From: Alphaproteobacteria bacterium
Lineage (GTDB): Bacteria > Pseudomonadota > Alphaproteobacteria > Reyranellales > Reyranellaceae
Assembly: GCA_016869975.1 (NCBI GenBank)
Contig: VGCZ01000018.1
Coordinates: 35,595 to 99,594, forward strand
DNA: 64,000 nt
Reading direction: 5' to 3'
A program made the position numbers and the translations under genes. Shown here piece by piece: positions 31,101-42,238 of this stretch. Position 1 is the first letter of the stretch; every line of letters begins with the position of its first letter. The notes under the pieces were generated by a model that saw only the letters and a program-made list of their open reading frames with translations, was not told the DNA's origin and did no database searches.

Positions 31101-31265
31101 GCGATCGCGCTAATGGGCGGATTGCTCGTCGCGACCGCGTTGACCCTGATCTTCCTGCCCGCCCTCTATGCCGCGTGGTTCCGCGTGCGCAAGCAGGCAG
31201 CAGCGCAGGAGGAGTCCACTCCCGCCCCCACCGTCGCCGCCGCGCCCGCACTGGCCGCGGAGTAG
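28149..31265 (+). CDS. RND efflux transporter permease (AcrB/HAE family)
   Basis: A proton-driven multidrug-type pump of 1038 residues, the normal RND size. Twelve membrane segments lie in two halves (about 15-35, 338-545, then 525-1015). The proton-relay pair sits in GLLVDDAIIAVEMMMVKLE (membrane segment 4). Large periplasmic loops follow segments 1 and 7. It starts 63 bases after the adaptor. The sequence is closer to the short-repeat HAE1-like pumps common in alphaproteobacteria than to AcrB itself. Substrates are unknown. Confidence 0.95.
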   Translation: MSNRFNLSTWALEHRTLTLFMLIVLTIAGTLSFFNLGRAEDPPFTIKQMVVSVAWPGATAREMEQQVTDKIETKLQELPYLYNVTSYSRPGEAVIFVNLQDSVPPKEVAGLWYQVRKKIGDIRNTLPQGVLGPFFNDEFGDTYAMIWAFEGDGYSPAEMKELIKKVRLRLLRVSDVAKADIFGAQDERVYLEFSHVRLATLGISVTQLFDALQKQNAMTSAGVVETPSSRVALRIDAAPTTAAAIGEIPINAGGRTLRISDVAEVRRGYQDPQTFSMRFMGKPALGLGLVMSAGGNMQALGKLLDKEIAAIQDELPVGITVHKVAFQPDVVDRSFSEFIYSLIEALGIVLAVSFVSLGLRSGIVVALCVPLVLAITFTAMEVMGINFHRISLGALIIALGLLVDDAIIAVEMMMVKLEQGHTRMEAASYAYSSTAFPMLTGTLITAAGFVPVGFARSSAGEYTNAIFWVTAIALIVSWFVAVIFTPFIGYRLLPTPKSHADGKHDDPYDRPLYRAFRRVVVWCLDHRWLVIGATLVAFAGSLFAFQFVQKQFFPTANRPELIIDLRLAEQSSYAATEAEVKRLEAWLARNENVVNYVAYVGGGSPRFYLPTLPELKNPAFGQLVVMTKGIDQRERLVAELDALFNTDFAAVRARVQRLQNGPPVQYPVMFRVLGQDPQEIRVLAEKVRAVFKADPDTRDINFDWFELSKSVRLDIDHAKARALGVNPQDLGQALHTLLSGTTVTQFREGDELIDVVARAIAAERVGLDNLDGITVRGANGPVPLGQIARLKYELEEPILWRRNKETLMTVRAMVADGVQGPDVTARVDKALSQLRAALPTGYRIEVGGDSEESAKSQGSIFVLMPLMLFLMLGFLMLQLQSFSKLALVFLTAPLGLIGVSLALLSFNSAFGFVSLLGVIALSGMIMRNSVILVDQIDQDMRDGRSAYDAIVEATVRRSRPILLTAAAAIFAMVPLSRSVFWGPMAIALMGGLLVATALTLIFLPALYAAWFRVRKQAAAQEESTPAPTVAAAPALAAE

Positions 31266-31271
31266 TCGCCC

Positions 31272-31374
31272 GTCGTCCTGAGCGAAGCGAAGGACCTTGC
31301 GGTGTCGTGGTCGCAAACATGCGGCTTGTCCGTGTGCATCACCGCGAGATCCTTCGATTTGCTCAGGGTGACGA
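31272..31374. repeat. Family-1 palindromic repeat, spread copy
   Basis: GTCGTCCTGAGCGAAGCGAAGGA (two overlapping pieces at 31272-31294) and a diverged complement TCCTTCGATTTGCTCAGGGTGAC near 31350-31372 flank about 55 bases. It is a decayed relative of the 17.57-kb element, 6 bases past the RND stop. Confidence 0.6.
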
Positions 31375-31604
31375 GGGTGGTGACCGAAATGCGGAGCTTC
31401 GCTTCGCGGCGCGCGACAGGCGCCTGAGGACTGCCGGGACGAGCCCGCCGTCATGACCGCTGAAGACATCGCACTCTTGCTGAACTTGACGCGCACAACT
31501 CGGTTGCTCTCATCCTCCGAGGTCCGGGGATCATGTCCCGAGCCGTGATGTAATTGGGTGGAGCAAAAAAGGCCGTCCACGAAGCGCTCTACCCAAAGAT
31601 GACA

Positions 31605-31629
31605 AAGGGCCGGCACCAGGCCGGCCCTT
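31605..31629 (-). terminator. Terminator after the CoxM-like gene
   Basis: A 10-bp perfect stem (31605-31614 with 31620-31629) with loop ACCAG is followed on the minus strand by TTTGTCATCTTT. It lies 23 bases beyond the FAD-subunit stop. Confidence 0.8.
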
Positions 31630-31652
31630 CAACAATCCCGATTACTGGCTGT

Positions 31653-32447
31653 TCAGCCCGCCGCGGCAACCGCCCGCTTGGCCATCACCGTCACCAGATG
31701 CGCGCGGTACTCGCGGCTGGCGTGGATGTCGTTGTTCAGCCCGCCGGCCGGCACCTTGATGCCGGCGACGGCGTCCGCCGACCAGCCCTTGCCCAGCGCG
31801 GCTTCCATGTCCTTGACCCGGAACACGCCCGGGCCGGCGCCGGTGACCGCGACGCGCGCGCCGCCCGCCGTGTCGGCCACGAACACGCCGACCATGGCGT
31901 AGCGCGAGGCCGGGTTGGGGAACTTCATGTAAGCGGCCTTCTTGGCCACCGGGAAGCTCACGGCGGTGATGATCTCGCCGTCCTTCAGCGCGGTCTCGAA
32001 CATGCCCTTGAAGAAGTCGTCGGCGGCGATCTTGCGCTCGTTGGTGTGCACCGTGGCGCCCAGTCCGACCAACGCCGCCGGGTAGTCGGCTGCCGGATCG
32101 TTGTTGGCCACCGAGCCGCCGATCGTGCCGCGATTGCGCACCTGGGCGTCGCCGATATTGGCCGCGAGCTTGGCCAGCGCCGGGATCGCCTTGGCGACGT
32201 CAGCGGAGGCCGCGACCTCGGCGTGCTTGGTCATGGCGCCGATGGTGACACCGGAGGCGTCGACCTTGATGCCCTTCAGATCGCCGATGCCGCCGAGATC
32301 GACGACGTCGGACGGACGCGCCAGGCGCTGCTTGATCGTCGGGATCAAGGTCATGCCGCCGGCCATCAGCTTGCCTTCCGAGGCCTTCTTCACCGCGGCC
32401 GAGGCGTCGGCGACGGACTTCGGCTTGTGGTACGCGAAATCGTACAT
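31653..32447 (-). CDS. Molybdenum hydroxylase FAD subunit (CoxM-like)
   Basis: The medium subunit of a xanthine-oxidase-family Mo hydroxylase, 264 residues. It takes electrons from the Fe-S subunit to FAD. FAD-site motifs are [17 protein letters not shown] and [22 protein letters not shown]-dehydrogenase-family medium subunits share this layout. AGGAGG precedes the ATG at 32447. It is last in the order small, large, medium, which differs from the coxM-S-L order of true CO dehydrogenase operons. Confidence 0.92.
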   Translation of the reverse strand: MYDFAYHKPKSVADASAAVKKASEGKLMAGGMTLIPTIKQRLARPSDVVDLGGIGDLKGIKVDASGVTIGAMTKHAEVAASADVAKAIPALAKLAANIGDAQVRNRGTIGGSVANNDPAADYPAALVGLGATVHTNERKIAADDFFKGMFETALKDGEIITAVSFPVAKKAAYMKFPNPASRYAMVGVFVADTAGGARVAVTGAGPGVFRVKDMEAALGKGWSADAVAGIKVPAGGLNNDIHASREYRAHLVTVMAKRAVAAAG

Positions 32448-32474
32448 GGGGGTTCCTCCTGATCTCGCTTCGTC

Positions 32475-34838
<2,364 letters not shown>

Positions 34839-34889
34839 AGGTTCCTCCCTCTGGGCCCTGTTGCAGGGACGCTTGTCGCTATCGTTGGT

Positions 34890-35375
34890 TCAGACGCCGG
34901 CGGCCTTCATGGCCTGCGCACCCGCGAGGATCGACTTCACGATGTTGTGGTAGCCGGTGCAGCGGCAGAGATTGCCCTCCAGCCCGTGCCGCACGATCTC
35001 CTCGGTGACGGCGTAGTTGTGACGCTTCACCAGATCGATGGCGCTCATCACCATGCCCGGGGTGCAGAAGCCGCATTGCAGTCCGTGATTCTCGCGGAAC
35101 GCCTCCTGCATCGGATGCAGCTTCTCCGGACTCGCGGCGAGGCCTTCGATGGTCGTGACCTTCGAGCCTTCGGCCTGGACCGCGAGCATGGTGCAGGCCT
35201 TCACCGACACGCCGTCGACATGCACGACACAAGCGCCGCACTGGCTGGTGTCGCAGCCCACATGCGTGCCGGTCATGCCGAGATGTTCCCGCAGGAACTG
35301 CACCAGCAGCGTGCGCGCTTCGACGTTGCCGGAGACGGCCTTGCCGTTCACGGTCATGGCAACGGACATCGTCAT
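34890..35375 (-). CDS. Molybdenum hydroxylase 2Fe-2S subunit (CoxS-like)
   Basis: The small electron-transfer subunit, 161 residues. The plant-type [2Fe-2S] domain has [17 protein letters not shown]. The second cluster domain has [14 protein letters not shown] and [13 protein letters not shown]. The start at 35375 has GGGAGAG 8 bases upstream. It leads the S-L-M operon and is separated from coxG by 151 bases that include a family-1 repeat. Confidence 0.95.
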   Translation of the reverse strand: MTMSVAMTVNGKAVSGNVEARTLLVQFLREHLGMTGTHVGCDTSQCGACVVHVDGVSVKACTMLAVQAEGSKVTTIEGLAASPEKLHPMQEAFRENHGLQCGFCTPGMVMSAIDLVKRHNYAVTEEIVRHGLEGNLCRCTGYHNIVKSILAGAQAMKAAGV

Positions 35376-35490
35376 GCTGTCTCTCCCTACAGGCTGGCGC
35401 GAGGCCGCTTCACGGACGCCCTTCGCGGTTTCGCACGCATACCATGGCGGGGACGCGCGTTGCGGGTCAAGGAAAATGGCCGGCGCCGTT

Positions 35491-35519
35491 TGTCGTCCTG
35501 AGCGCAGCGAAGGATGACG
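35491..35519. repeat. Family-1 palindromic repeat, half copy
   Basis: A GTCGTCCTGAGCGCAGCGAAGGATGAC element whose ends can pair. It lies 8 bases past the coxG stop, between coxG and the small-subunit gene. Only one arm of the full palindrome remains. Confidence 0.6.
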
Positions 35520-35526
35520 GCGACGT

Positions 35527-36138
35527 TCAACGCATCGCCAGCCAGGCGATCACTAGCACGACGGCGCCGGCGCCGATGATCAGCCAGTGGTTCAGGCCGC
35601 GCGTCGCCGACGCCGGCGTGGTCGCGGGACTGGGCGCCGGCTGCGACGCAGGTACGGGCGAGGAAGCCGCGCCGGCCGATTGGGGCTGCGGTTCTGCCGA
35701 TCCGCCGACCAGCTCGGCGAACTTGCCGAAGAACTCGTCGGCCAGTTTCTTCGCCGTGCCCTCGATCAGGCGCGCGCCGACCTGGGCGATCTTGCCGCCG
35801 ACCTGCGCGTCGGCGGTGTAGGTCAGCACGGTGCCGCCGCCGTCGTCGGCCAGCTTCACCACCGCGCCGCCCTTGGCGAAGCCGGCGGCGCCGCCCTGCC
35901 CTTCGCCTGAAATGCGGTAGGAATTCGGCGGGTCGAAATCCGACAGAGTCACCTTGCCACCGAATTTGGCGCTCACCGGGCCGACGCGCATGCGGACCTG
36001 GGCCTTCAGCTCGGTATCGGAGGTCTTCTCCAGTGATTCGCAGCCCGGAATCGCCTGCTGCAGGATCGCCGGATCGTTGAGTGCCTCCCAGACCTTCTGC
36101 CGGGGCGCGGGAATCCTGTACTCGCCCGAGAAATCCAT
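35527..36138 (-). CDS. coxG: CoxG / SRPBCC family protein with C-terminal anchor
   Basis: A protein of 203 residues. Residues 1-145 form an SRPBCC (START-like) domain beginning [23 protein letters not shown] with PGCESLEKT. This is followed by a Pro/Ala-rich linker (about 150-178) and a single C-terminal membrane helix ([20 protein letters not shown]). CoxG proteins attach CO-dehydrogenase-type enzymes to the membrane and are implicated in quinone supply. It suggests that this hydroxylase too hands electrons to the respiratory chain. AAAGGAA precedes the ATG. Confidence 0.92.
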   Translation of the reverse strand: MDFSGEYRIPAPRQKVWEALNDPAILQQAIPGCESLEKTSDTELKAQVRMRVGPVSAKFGGKVTLSDFDPPNSYRISGEGQGGAAGFAKGGAVVKLADDGGGTVLTYTADAQVGGKIAQVGARLIEGTAKKLADEFFGKFAELVGGSAEPQPQSAGAASSPVPASQPAPSPATTPASATRGLNHWLIIGAGAVVLVIAWLAMR

Positions 36139-36164
36139 GGCGGTTTCCTTTCAGACGCGGCCGA

Positions 36165-38096
36165 CTACCACTTCGAGGTATACGACTCGGGCGGCGGCTC
36201 GGCGAGCGGGGTGCGCAGCGAGACGTATATGGTGGCGAGATAGGGCAACGCCAGCAGCAGCGCCTCGGCGGCGAACCAATTGGCCTGGGTATTCCAGAAC
36301 AGGGTGCCGATCACCCATCGCCCGCCATCGGGCGCCAGCCATCCACCACCGGCTCCATCGTGCAGCTTGATCGCGCCCTCGGTCACGACGACCAGCGCCA
36401 CGCCGGCGATCAGCAAGGTCGACAGCACCAGCTCGGGCAGCACCGGCGAGATGCGGCTGAACACCGGATCCAGCCGCACATAGCCGCGGCTGCCGTCGAA
36501 GCCCAGCAGGCGGCCGAAGGATAGCGTCTTGGCCAGTCTGTGGGTGCGCGGCACATCGCCGGTGCGGAAGATGGTGAACAGCTTCCAGGCCACCAGCACG
36601 AAGGTGGGCAGCATGAAATCCCAGATCGGGAAGTCGCGGTAACGGCCGTCGATGTTGAACACGACCGTGTTCTCGCCCGAGCCGATGACGAAGAAGTGCA
36701 CGTCGATGCCGAGGAAGAACAGGTGGTAGATGCAGAGCCCGGTGAAGATCAGGAACAGCATCTGCGCCAGGAGGTCGATGCGCCGCAGCGCCGTCAACCG
36801 TGGCAGTGCGCGGAACGCCGTCCACGCCTCGCGCACGCGCGCGCCATAGAGCGAGGGATCGGCCATGCGTCCCGTCAGGCTGTCGGCAATGCCGCGCATC
36901 AGCGCGTAGCCGAAGGCCACGATCAGGACGAAGTAGATCACCGTACCGAGCAGGCGGCTCGTATAGAAGGAGTGGGTATAATTGTGCCACGTCGCCTGCA
37001 CGACGACCGAGGCGACGACATAAGCGAAGAGCGAGAACACCACGATCGCCAGGTTGCCGGGCCGGCGCCGCAGGCTGGCGAAGCCCAGGATCATCAGGCC
37101 GGCGGCGATCGTGGACACCGCGAAGAGCGACGCCCATTTCGGCTCGGGCGTTACAGGCTTGCCGGCCTTGAACTTCTCGACGCGATCGGCGGTGAAGATG
37201 CCCCAGGCGGCGCCGACCGAGCCCTCCTGCGCGCTCTTCCAGTCCTGATCGAAGGCCTCAATGACGTTGTATTCGAAGCCGTGCTGCTCGGCGAGGCGCT
37301 TGAAGATCGAGAAGTAGGTGACCTGCTCGACGCGGCCCGGCCGCGCGTCGGCGCGCATGCGGCCGGTGCTGGGCCAGCCCGTCTCGCCGATGACGATCCG
37401 CTTGTTGGGAAAGGCGCGGCGTACCTTCTGGTAGATGTCGACGATGTGCTTCTCGATGATCAGCGTGCCGTCGGCGCCGCGCCGCGACAGGCCGATCGGC
37501 ACGTCCTCCCAGTACGGCAGCAGATGCACCGTGACGATATCGACCTCGTCGGCGATCTCGGGATTGCGCAGCCAGAACTCCCAGACATCGGCGTAGGTCA
37601 CCGGCTGCTTGACCGCCTGCTTGACCATGCGGATGTAGCGCACGAGTTGCTGGGCATCGAGGTCCTTGCGCAGCAGCACCTCGTTGCCGATGATCACCCG
37701 GTCGACCGACTGCGGATAGCGGTTGGCATGGTCGATCAGGGCGGCGACCTGCTCGAGGTTCTCGCGCTCGACGCTGTTGAGCCAGGCGCCGTGCCATACC
37801 TTCAGCCCATACTTGTCGGCCAGACGCGGTACCGTCTCGAGCCCTTCCAGGCTGCTATAGGTGCGCAAGGCGACGGTCTTGCCCCGCATCAGCTTGAGAT
37901 CGGCCTCGATCTGCTGGGCGGTGGCGAAAGTGCGCGTGTGCGGGCTCTGTCCCGGCCGATAGGGCGCGAAGGACACGCTCTGCAACGGGCCTTCCTTCCA
38001 GGCCGGGATCTCGACCGGCCGGTTGGGGTACCACCACCACAGGAAGTTCAGCGCGCCAACGAGGAGGAAGGCGGCACAGGCGACGAACGCTCGCAT
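36165..38096 (-). CDS. GH17-type glucanase/glucanosyltransferase with membrane domain
   Basis: A 643-residue protein. After an N-terminal membrane anchor (about 5-24) comes a GH17 barrel (about 40-310). The acid/base Glu139 is in VIIGNEVLLR and the nucleophile Glu238 in VIGETGWPSTG. About seven further membrane segments follow (about 326-620). Related alphaproteobacterial proteins (NdvC-like, GH17 transglucosidases) remodel beta-1,3/1,6 cyclic or periplasmic glucans. The barrel should face the periplasm. It lies only 26 bases upstream of coxG on the same strand, though a functional link is not obvious. Confidence 0.82.
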   Translation of the reverse strand: MRAFVACAAFLLVGALNFLWWWYPNRPVEIPAWKEGPLQSVSFAPYRPGQSPHTRTFATAQQIEADLKLMRGKTVALRTYSSLEGLETVPRLADKYGLKVWHGAWLNSVERENLEQVAALIDHANRYPQSVDRVIIGNEVLLRKDLDAQQLVRYIRMVKQAVKQPVTYADVWEFWLRNPEIADEVDIVTVHLLPYWEDVPIGLSRRGADGTLIIEKHIVDIYQKVRRAFPNKRIVIGETGWPSTGRMRADARPGRVEQVTYFSIFKRLAEQHGFEYNVIEAFDQDWKSAQEGSVGAAWGIFTADRVEKFKAGKPVTPEPKWASLFAVSTIAAGLMILGFASLRRRPGNLAIVVFSLFAYVVASVVVQATWHNYTHSFYTSRLLGTVIYFVLIVAFGYALMRGIADSLTGRMADPSLYGARVREAWTAFRALPRLTALRRIDLLAQMLFLIFTGLCIYHLFFLGIDVHFFVIGSGENTVVFNIDGRYRDFPIWDFMLPTFVLVAWKLFTIFRTGDVPRTHRLAKTLSFGRLLGFDGSRGYVRLDPVFSRISPVLPELVLSTLLIAGVALVVVTEGAIKLHDGAGGGWLAPDGGRWVIGTLFWNTQANWFAAEALLLALPYLATIYVSLRTPLAEPPPESYTSKW

Positions 38097-38159
38097 GGCC
38101 TAGCTTCTAGCAGGCCTTTTTCAGCCCGGCGATAGGCATGCGGATGGTTTGTCGCCAGC

Positions 38160-38693
38160 CTACTCGGGCCGGATGTCGGCGACCTGCAGCCCCTTGGGGC
38201 CCTCGACGATGCGCACCTTGACCATCTGGCCCGGCATCAGGCTTTCGATGCCGTGACGGCGCAACGTGGCCGCGTGAATGAAGACGTCCTTACCGGTAGC
38301 TTGCGGGCAGACGAAGCCGTAGCCGCGCTCGGCGTTGTACCACTTGACCTGGCCGACGACGTACTCGCCGTCCGCCTCGGCCGCCTGCGCCGGCGGCTCG
38401 CTCGCGCCTTCGGCGCGCGGCATCGGGCCCGCCGTCGACATGTCAACGTTGGTGATCCGCATCACCTGCATGCCCTTGGGGCCGCGCGCGGCCTGCCCCG
38501 TCAGCGTGACCCCGGGGGCGACGTCGTCGTGCCCGGCCTGCCGTAGCACGGTGACATGGAGAAACGCGTCGCCTTCGCCAGAGTCCGGCGAGACGAAGCC
38601 ATAACCCTTCGTGACGTTGAACCACTTCACGCGGCCCCGGAACTCGACCAGATCCGCGCCGTCCCCGACTTCTACGCCTGTTAGGGTCGTCAT
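38160..38693 (-). CDS. Double cold-shock domain protein
   Basis: A protein of 177 residues with two cold-shock domains that bind single-stranded RNA/DNA. Domain 1 (about 17-82) has [18 protein letters not shown]. Domain 2 (about 110-176) has [18 protein letters not shown] and [14 protein letters not shown]. The linker (about 83-108) is rich in Ala, Glu and Pro. Two-domain Csp proteins of this length are common in alphaproteobacteria. The ATG at 38693 is used. A much longer reading on the same strand has no support upstream. It is divergent from an SDR gene. Confidence 0.92.
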   Translation of the reverse strand: MTTLTGVEVGDGADLVEFRGRVKWFNVTKGYGFVSPDSGEGDAFLHVTVLRQAGHDDVAPGVTLTGQAARGPKGMQVMRITNVDMSTAGPMPRAEGASEPPAQAAEADGEYVVGQVKWYNAERGYGFVCPQATGKDVFIHAATLRRHGIESLMPGQMVKVRIVEGPKGLQVADIRPE

Positions 38694-38876
38694 ACGCCGC
38701 CCGCTTTGTTTTTTTGCGCTCCCTGTTATGAGAAGCCTAACACCCTTTGCGGCGGTCGGAAACAGTCCCTGTTCAACCGATTGCGGCAGCCTTGCTGACG
38801 GTCGGATCATCGCGGTTGGGACGTTGCGCGACGACGAACGCTTGCCTAAACCAGCCGCGACACCGGGAGGACGACG

Positions 38877-39752
38877 ATGTTCCGCAACGATCTGTACAAG
38901 GGCAAACGCTTCCTGATCACGGGCGGCGGCACCGGCCTGGGCCGCGTGATGATGGAGAGGTTCGTCGAGCTGGGCGCCGATTGCGTCATCTGCGGCCGTC
39001 GCGGCGGCGTGCTCGAGGAGACCGCGCGCGAGGTCATGGCCAAGCATCCCGGGCGCCGCGTCGATACCTTCACGGTGGATATTCGCGTCGCTACGGCCGT
39101 CGAGGAAATGATCGAGGCGATCTGGCAAGGCGGCCCGCTTGACGGCCTGATCAACAACGCCGCCGGCAACTTCGTCTCGCAGACCAAGGATCTCAGCCCG
39201 CGCGCCTTCGACGCCATCGCCAATATCGTGCTGCACGGCACATTCTACATGACCAACGCCTGCGGCAAGCGCTGGATCGCCGAGGGCCGCAAGGCCAGCG
39301 TCCTGAGCATCCTGACGACCTGGGTGTGGACGGGCAGCCCCTTCGTCGTACCCTCGGCGATGTCCAAGGCCGGTGTCGCGGTGATGACCCAGAGCCTGGC
39401 GGTTGAATGGGGACGCTACGGCATCCGGCTCAACGCCATCGCACCCGGCCCCTTCCCCACCGAAGGCGCCTGGGCGCGACTCAACCCCAAGGGCGACAGC
39501 GACGACCGGTACCGCTCGCGCAACCCGATGGGCCGCGTCGGCAAGATGAGCGAGCTCGCCAACATGGCGGCGTTCCTGATGAGCGAGGAGGTTGAGTACA
39601 TCAACGGTGAGGTCGTGGCGATCGACGGCGGCATGGGCATCATGGGCCACGGCACCTTCTCGAACATGCTGTCGCGCACCGAGGACGACTGGCGGCAGAT
39701 GCGCGAAGCGATCCAGGCGACCAACGCCGCCGACCGCGCCAAGCGGGGGTAA
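38877..39752 (+). CDS. SDR family protein, 2,4-dienoyl-CoA reductase-like
   Basis: A short-chain dehydrogenase of 291 residues. The cofactor turn is TGGGTGLG (16-23), with CGRR after strand 2, which fits [14 protein letters not shown] and the [23 protein letters not shown] segment match the peroxisomal/mitochondrial-type dienoyl-CoA reductases. In these the usual Tyr-x-x-x-Lys Tyr is not in its standard place, as here (PSAMSK). [18 protein letters not shown] is also typical. It probably helps beta-oxidation of unsaturated fatty acids. It stands alone, with GGGAGGACGACG before the ATG. Confidence 0.85.
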   Translation: MFRNDLYKGKRFLITGGGTGLGRVMMERFVELGADCVICGRRGGVLEETAREVMAKHPGRRVDTFTVDIRVATAVEEMIEAIWQGGPLDGLINNAAGNFVSQTKDLSPRAFDAIANIVLHGTFYMTNACGKRWIAEGRKASVLSILTTWVWTGSPFVVPSAMSKAGVAVMTQSLAVEWGRYGIRLNAIAPGPFPTEGAWARLNPKGDSDDRYRSRNPMGRVGKMSELANMAAFLMSEEVEYINGEVVAIDGGMGIMGHGTFSNMLSRTEDDWRQMREAIQATNAADRAKRG

Positions 39753-39761
39753 CGCTTCCCT

Positions 39762-39797
39762 GTCATCCTCGGGGCCGTCCGCGGCCCCGAGGATGAC
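39762..39797. terminator. Bidirectional hairpin between convergent genes
   Basis: A 15-bp perfect stem (39762-39776 with 39783-39797) with a GTCCGC loop. It lies between the SDR stop (39752) and the VanZ-like gene stop (39803), and starts with GTCATCCTCG as the family-1 repeats do. It probably stops transcription from both sides. Confidence 0.75.
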
Positions 39798-39802
39798 GGA
39801 GG

Positions 39803-40222
39803 TCATAGCTGCCGCAACCGTACCGCGACCCACCAACCGCACAGCGCGCCGATCGCGTTGGCGGCGAGGTCGAGCCATTGGAAGGAACGGCCCGGCGCGT
39901 AGAGCTGGCCGACCTCCAGCACGATCGCCGTCGCGACGCCGGCGCCGATGGCGAACGCCCGCCAGCGGCCCAGCACCAACAGCGCCGGCATCAGCACCAT
40001 GAAACCGTGGATGGCGGCGTGAATCAGCTTGTCGAGGTTGATCTCCCAGTCGCCGATCGCCGTCGGCGGCGTGGTCGAGGATGACCAGTAGAGCCAGACC
40101 AACATTGGAAAGCAGCCGGCCCAGCCCAGCAGCAGCGGCACACGAAGACCCAGCGCGAGGTCGCGCAGCGACGCCAGCCGCCGGCCGATCGGCGGCGCGC
40201 GGTTAGTCTCGGAAGTTGACAA
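39803..40222 (-). CDS. VanZ-like family membrane protein
   Basis: A small membrane protein of up to 139 residues with four hydrophobic segments (about 28-48, 66-84, 88-105, 117-133) and the VanZ-like pattern [13 protein letters not shown] and [28 protein letters not shown]. VanZ of enterococci gives low-level teicoplanin resistance; in proteobacteria the role is unknown. The likely start is TTG at 40222, overlapping the yajQ stop by 20 bases. A GTG at codon 28 is the alternative. It is downstream of yajQ on the same strand. Confidence 0.8.
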   Translation of the reverse strand: MSTSETNRAPPIGRRLASLRDLALGLRVPLLLGWAGCFPMLVWLYWSSSTTPPTAIGDWEINLDKLIHAAIHGFMVLMPALLVLGRWRAFAIGAGVATAIVLEVGQLYAPGRSFQWLDLAANAIGALCGWWVAVRLRQL

Positions 40223-40688
40223 ACTGCACCGGCTGATTGAGCTCCAGCTTGCGGATCACCGCCATGGCCGCCTGCAGATCGTCGCGCTTCTTCCCTGACA
40301 CTCGCAGCTCGTCGCCCTGGATCGCCGCTTGGACCTTGAGCTTGGAGTCCTTGATCGCCGTCACCAGAGTCTTGGCCAGCTCGCGATCGATACCCTGCTT
40401 GACGACCACGACCTGGCGGATGGCGTTGCCGCTGGCGCGCTCCGGGTCCTTGAACTCCAGCGCCCGCGCGTCGAGCTTGCGGCGCGTGACGTAGCCCTTC
40501 AGCAGCTCGTGCATCTGGCGCATCTTCATGTCGTCGTCGGCCAGCAGGGTGATGGCCTGCTCCTTGCGCTCCAGGGTGCAGTGGCTGCCCTTGAAGTCGA
40601 AGCGCGTGGAAATCTCGCGGCGCACGCCGTCGAGAGCGTTGTCGATCTCGGCGATCTCGGTTTTCGAGACGATGTCGAAGGAAGGCAT
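40203..40688 (-). CDS. yajQ: YajQ family nucleotide-binding protein
   Basis: A protein of 161 residues of the UPF0234 family. It starts MPSFDIVSKTEIAEIDNALD. It has RFDFKGSHCTLERKEQAI and LKGYVTRRKLDARALEF, and ends PVQFVNFRD. Family members bind nucleotides, and some bind cyclic-di-GMP to act as transcription co-factors. The ATG at 40688 gives the usual length. It is coupled to the VanZ-like gene and divergent from an M81 gene. Confidence 0.95.
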   Translation of the reverse strand: MPSFDIVSKTEIAEIDNALDGVRREISTRFDFKGSHCTLERKEQAITLLADDDMKMRQMHELLKGYVTRRKLDARALEFKDPERASGNAIRQVVVVKQGIDRELAKTLVTAIKDSKLKVQAAIQGDELRVSGKKRDDLQAAMAVIRKLELNQPVQFVNFRD

Positions 40689-40751
40689 GGTGGCGCCCTT
40701 GTAGCGGCCCGCCTCGTCACCGGCTAGGGTCGGCCGGTCCAGAAGGGAGCC

Positions 40752-42212
40752 ATGGGTATGCGTGTTTTTATCGCGGGACTGGGGACCGAAACCAACATGT
40801 TCGTGCCCTTCCCCACCGGCCGGCGCGGCTACGAGGAGTTCGGCGTCTTCCGCGGCGACGCCACCAGGCACCCACCCCGCTCCTTCAGCGGCCCGCTACA
40901 TGTCTGGCGGCGGAGGGCCGAGGAACGTGGCCATCAGGTCATCGAGGGTCTGCTGACCTTCGCCGCGCCGTCCGGCACCACCGTGCGCTCGGTCTACGAA
41001 GGCTACCGCGACGAAATTCTCGCGGGCGTGCGTGCCGCCCTGCCGCTCGACATGGTGCTGCTGAACATGCACGGCGCTATGGTCGCCGAGGGCTACGACG
41101 ATTGCGAAGGCGACCTGCTCGCCCGCGTGCGCGCCATCGTCGGCCCCAAGACCGTCATCGGCGGCGAGCTCGACCTGCACTGCCACATAAGCCAGCAGAT
41201 AATCGAGTCGGCCGACGTGCTGGTCACCTACAAGGAGTATCCGCACACCGACCCGATGGAACGCGCCGAGGAGGTCTTCACGCTCTGCGCCGACGCCGCC
41301 GAAGGCAAGGTCAAGCCGGTCATGGCGCGCTACGACTGCCGTATGATCGGCCACTACCGCCCGCCGGTCGAGCCGATCAAGAGCTTCGTCGACCGCATCC
41401 GCGCGTTGGAGGGCAAGGACGGCATCCTCTCGGTGTCCTTCGGCCACGGCTTCTCCTTTGCCGATGTCGAGGATGTCGGCACGCGCATGCTGGTGGTGGC
41501 TGACGGTGACAAGGCCAAGGCCGCCGCGCTGGCCGAGAAGCTCGGCCGCGAGCTCTTCGCCATGCGCGACATCGCGGTCTCGAAGTTCCTGACCCCGGCC
41601 GAGGCGCTCGATCGCGTCGCCTCGCACAACAAGGGCCCGGTGATCATCGCCGATCGCGCCGACAACGCCGGCAGCGGCGCGCCGGGCGACTCGACCTTCG
41701 TGCTGCGCGCGCTGCTCGATCGCGGCGTCGGCCCGGCGCTGTTCGGCATCGTCTGGGATCCGCTGTGCTTCCAGATCGCCGAGGAAGCCGGAGTCGGCGC
41801 CACGCTCGACCTGCGCATCGGCGGCAAGTGCGGCAAGACCAGCGGCGATCCGGTCGATCTGCGTGTGACGGTCAAGAACATCGTGCGCGGCGCGCACCAG
41901 ACCTACGGCCCGGTAAAGTCGCCGCTGGGCGATATGGTCTGGCTATCGGCCGGCGACGTCGACGTCGTGGTCAATACGCTGCGCACCCAGCTCTTCCACC
42001 CCGACGCCTTCGAGGCACTCGGTATCGATCCCACCAGCTACCGTATCGTCGTCGTCAAGAGCGCCCAGCACTTCTACAACGGCTTCGCGCCCATCGCCGC
42101 CGAGGTGCTCTACGTCGCCACGCCCGGCGCGGCCAATCCCGACTACGTCAACCTGCCCTACACCAAGCGCAAGACGCCGTTCTGGCCCAAGGTGGCGGAT
42201 CCGTTCGCGTAA
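40752..42212 (+). CDS. M81 family metallopeptidase (MlrC-like), copy 1
   Basis: A protein of 486 residues of the MlrC/M81 family. MlrC of Sphingomonas finishes degradation of linear microcystin. Most members act on unknown small amides. The N-terminal part has GLGTETNMFVPFPTGRRGYEEF. The metal region has NMHGAMVAEGYDDCEGDLL, GGELDLHCHIS and YKEYPHTDP. The C-terminal MlrC_C part has DNAGSGAPGDSTFVLRALL. It is about 60 percent identical by eye to copy 2 at 43.25 kb. ATG at 40752 has AGAAGGGAGCC upstream. Confidence 0.9.
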   Translation: MGMRVFIAGLGTETNMFVPFPTGRRGYEEFGVFRGDATRHPPRSFSGPLHVWRRRAEERGHQVIEGLLTFAAPSGTTVRSVYEGYRDEILAGVRAALPLDMVLLNMHGAMVAEGYDDCEGDLLARVRAIVGPKTVIGGELDLHCHISQQIIESADVLVTYKEYPHTDPMERAEEVFTLCADAAEGKVKPVMARYDCRMIGHYRPPVEPIKSFVDRIRALEGKDGILSVSFGHGFSFADVEDVGTRMLVVADGDKAKAAALAEKLGRELFAMRDIAVSKFLTPAEALDRVASHNKGPVIIADRADNAGSGAPGDSTFVLRALLDRGVGPALFGIVWDPLCFQIAEEAGVGATLDLRIGGKCGKTSGDPVDLRVTVKNIVRGAHQTYGPVKSPLGDMVWLSAGDVDVVVNTLRTQLFHPDAFEALGIDPTSYRIVVVKSAQHFYNGFAPIAAEVLYVATPGAANPDYVNLPYTKRKTPFWPKVADPFA

Positions 42213-42238
42213 GTTGGGCGCGCCGGCGCTCGCAAAGA

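Larger units (their letters stand above)
31266..31652. other. Gene-free region with repeats
   Basis: These 387 bases hold a family-1 palindrome (31272-31374), a 31-codon reading frame with no ribosome site (31454-31549) that I do not believe, and the terminator of the hydroxylase operon at 31605-31629. I see no gene. Confidence 0.6.

Noticed and set aside
29579..31456. 625-codon frame on the plus strand within the RND pump gene
   Set aside because: It is a +1 frame shadow of the pump, rich in Arg and Pro, without motifs.
31454..31549. 31-codon frame after the RND pump
   Set aside because: It has no ribosome site, no signal or domain, and lies in a repeat-containing gap.
38694..39878. N-terminal extension of the double cold-shock protein to 572 residues
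   Set aside because: The extra part is antisense to the dienoyl-CoA-reductase-like SDR. The family start is at 38693.
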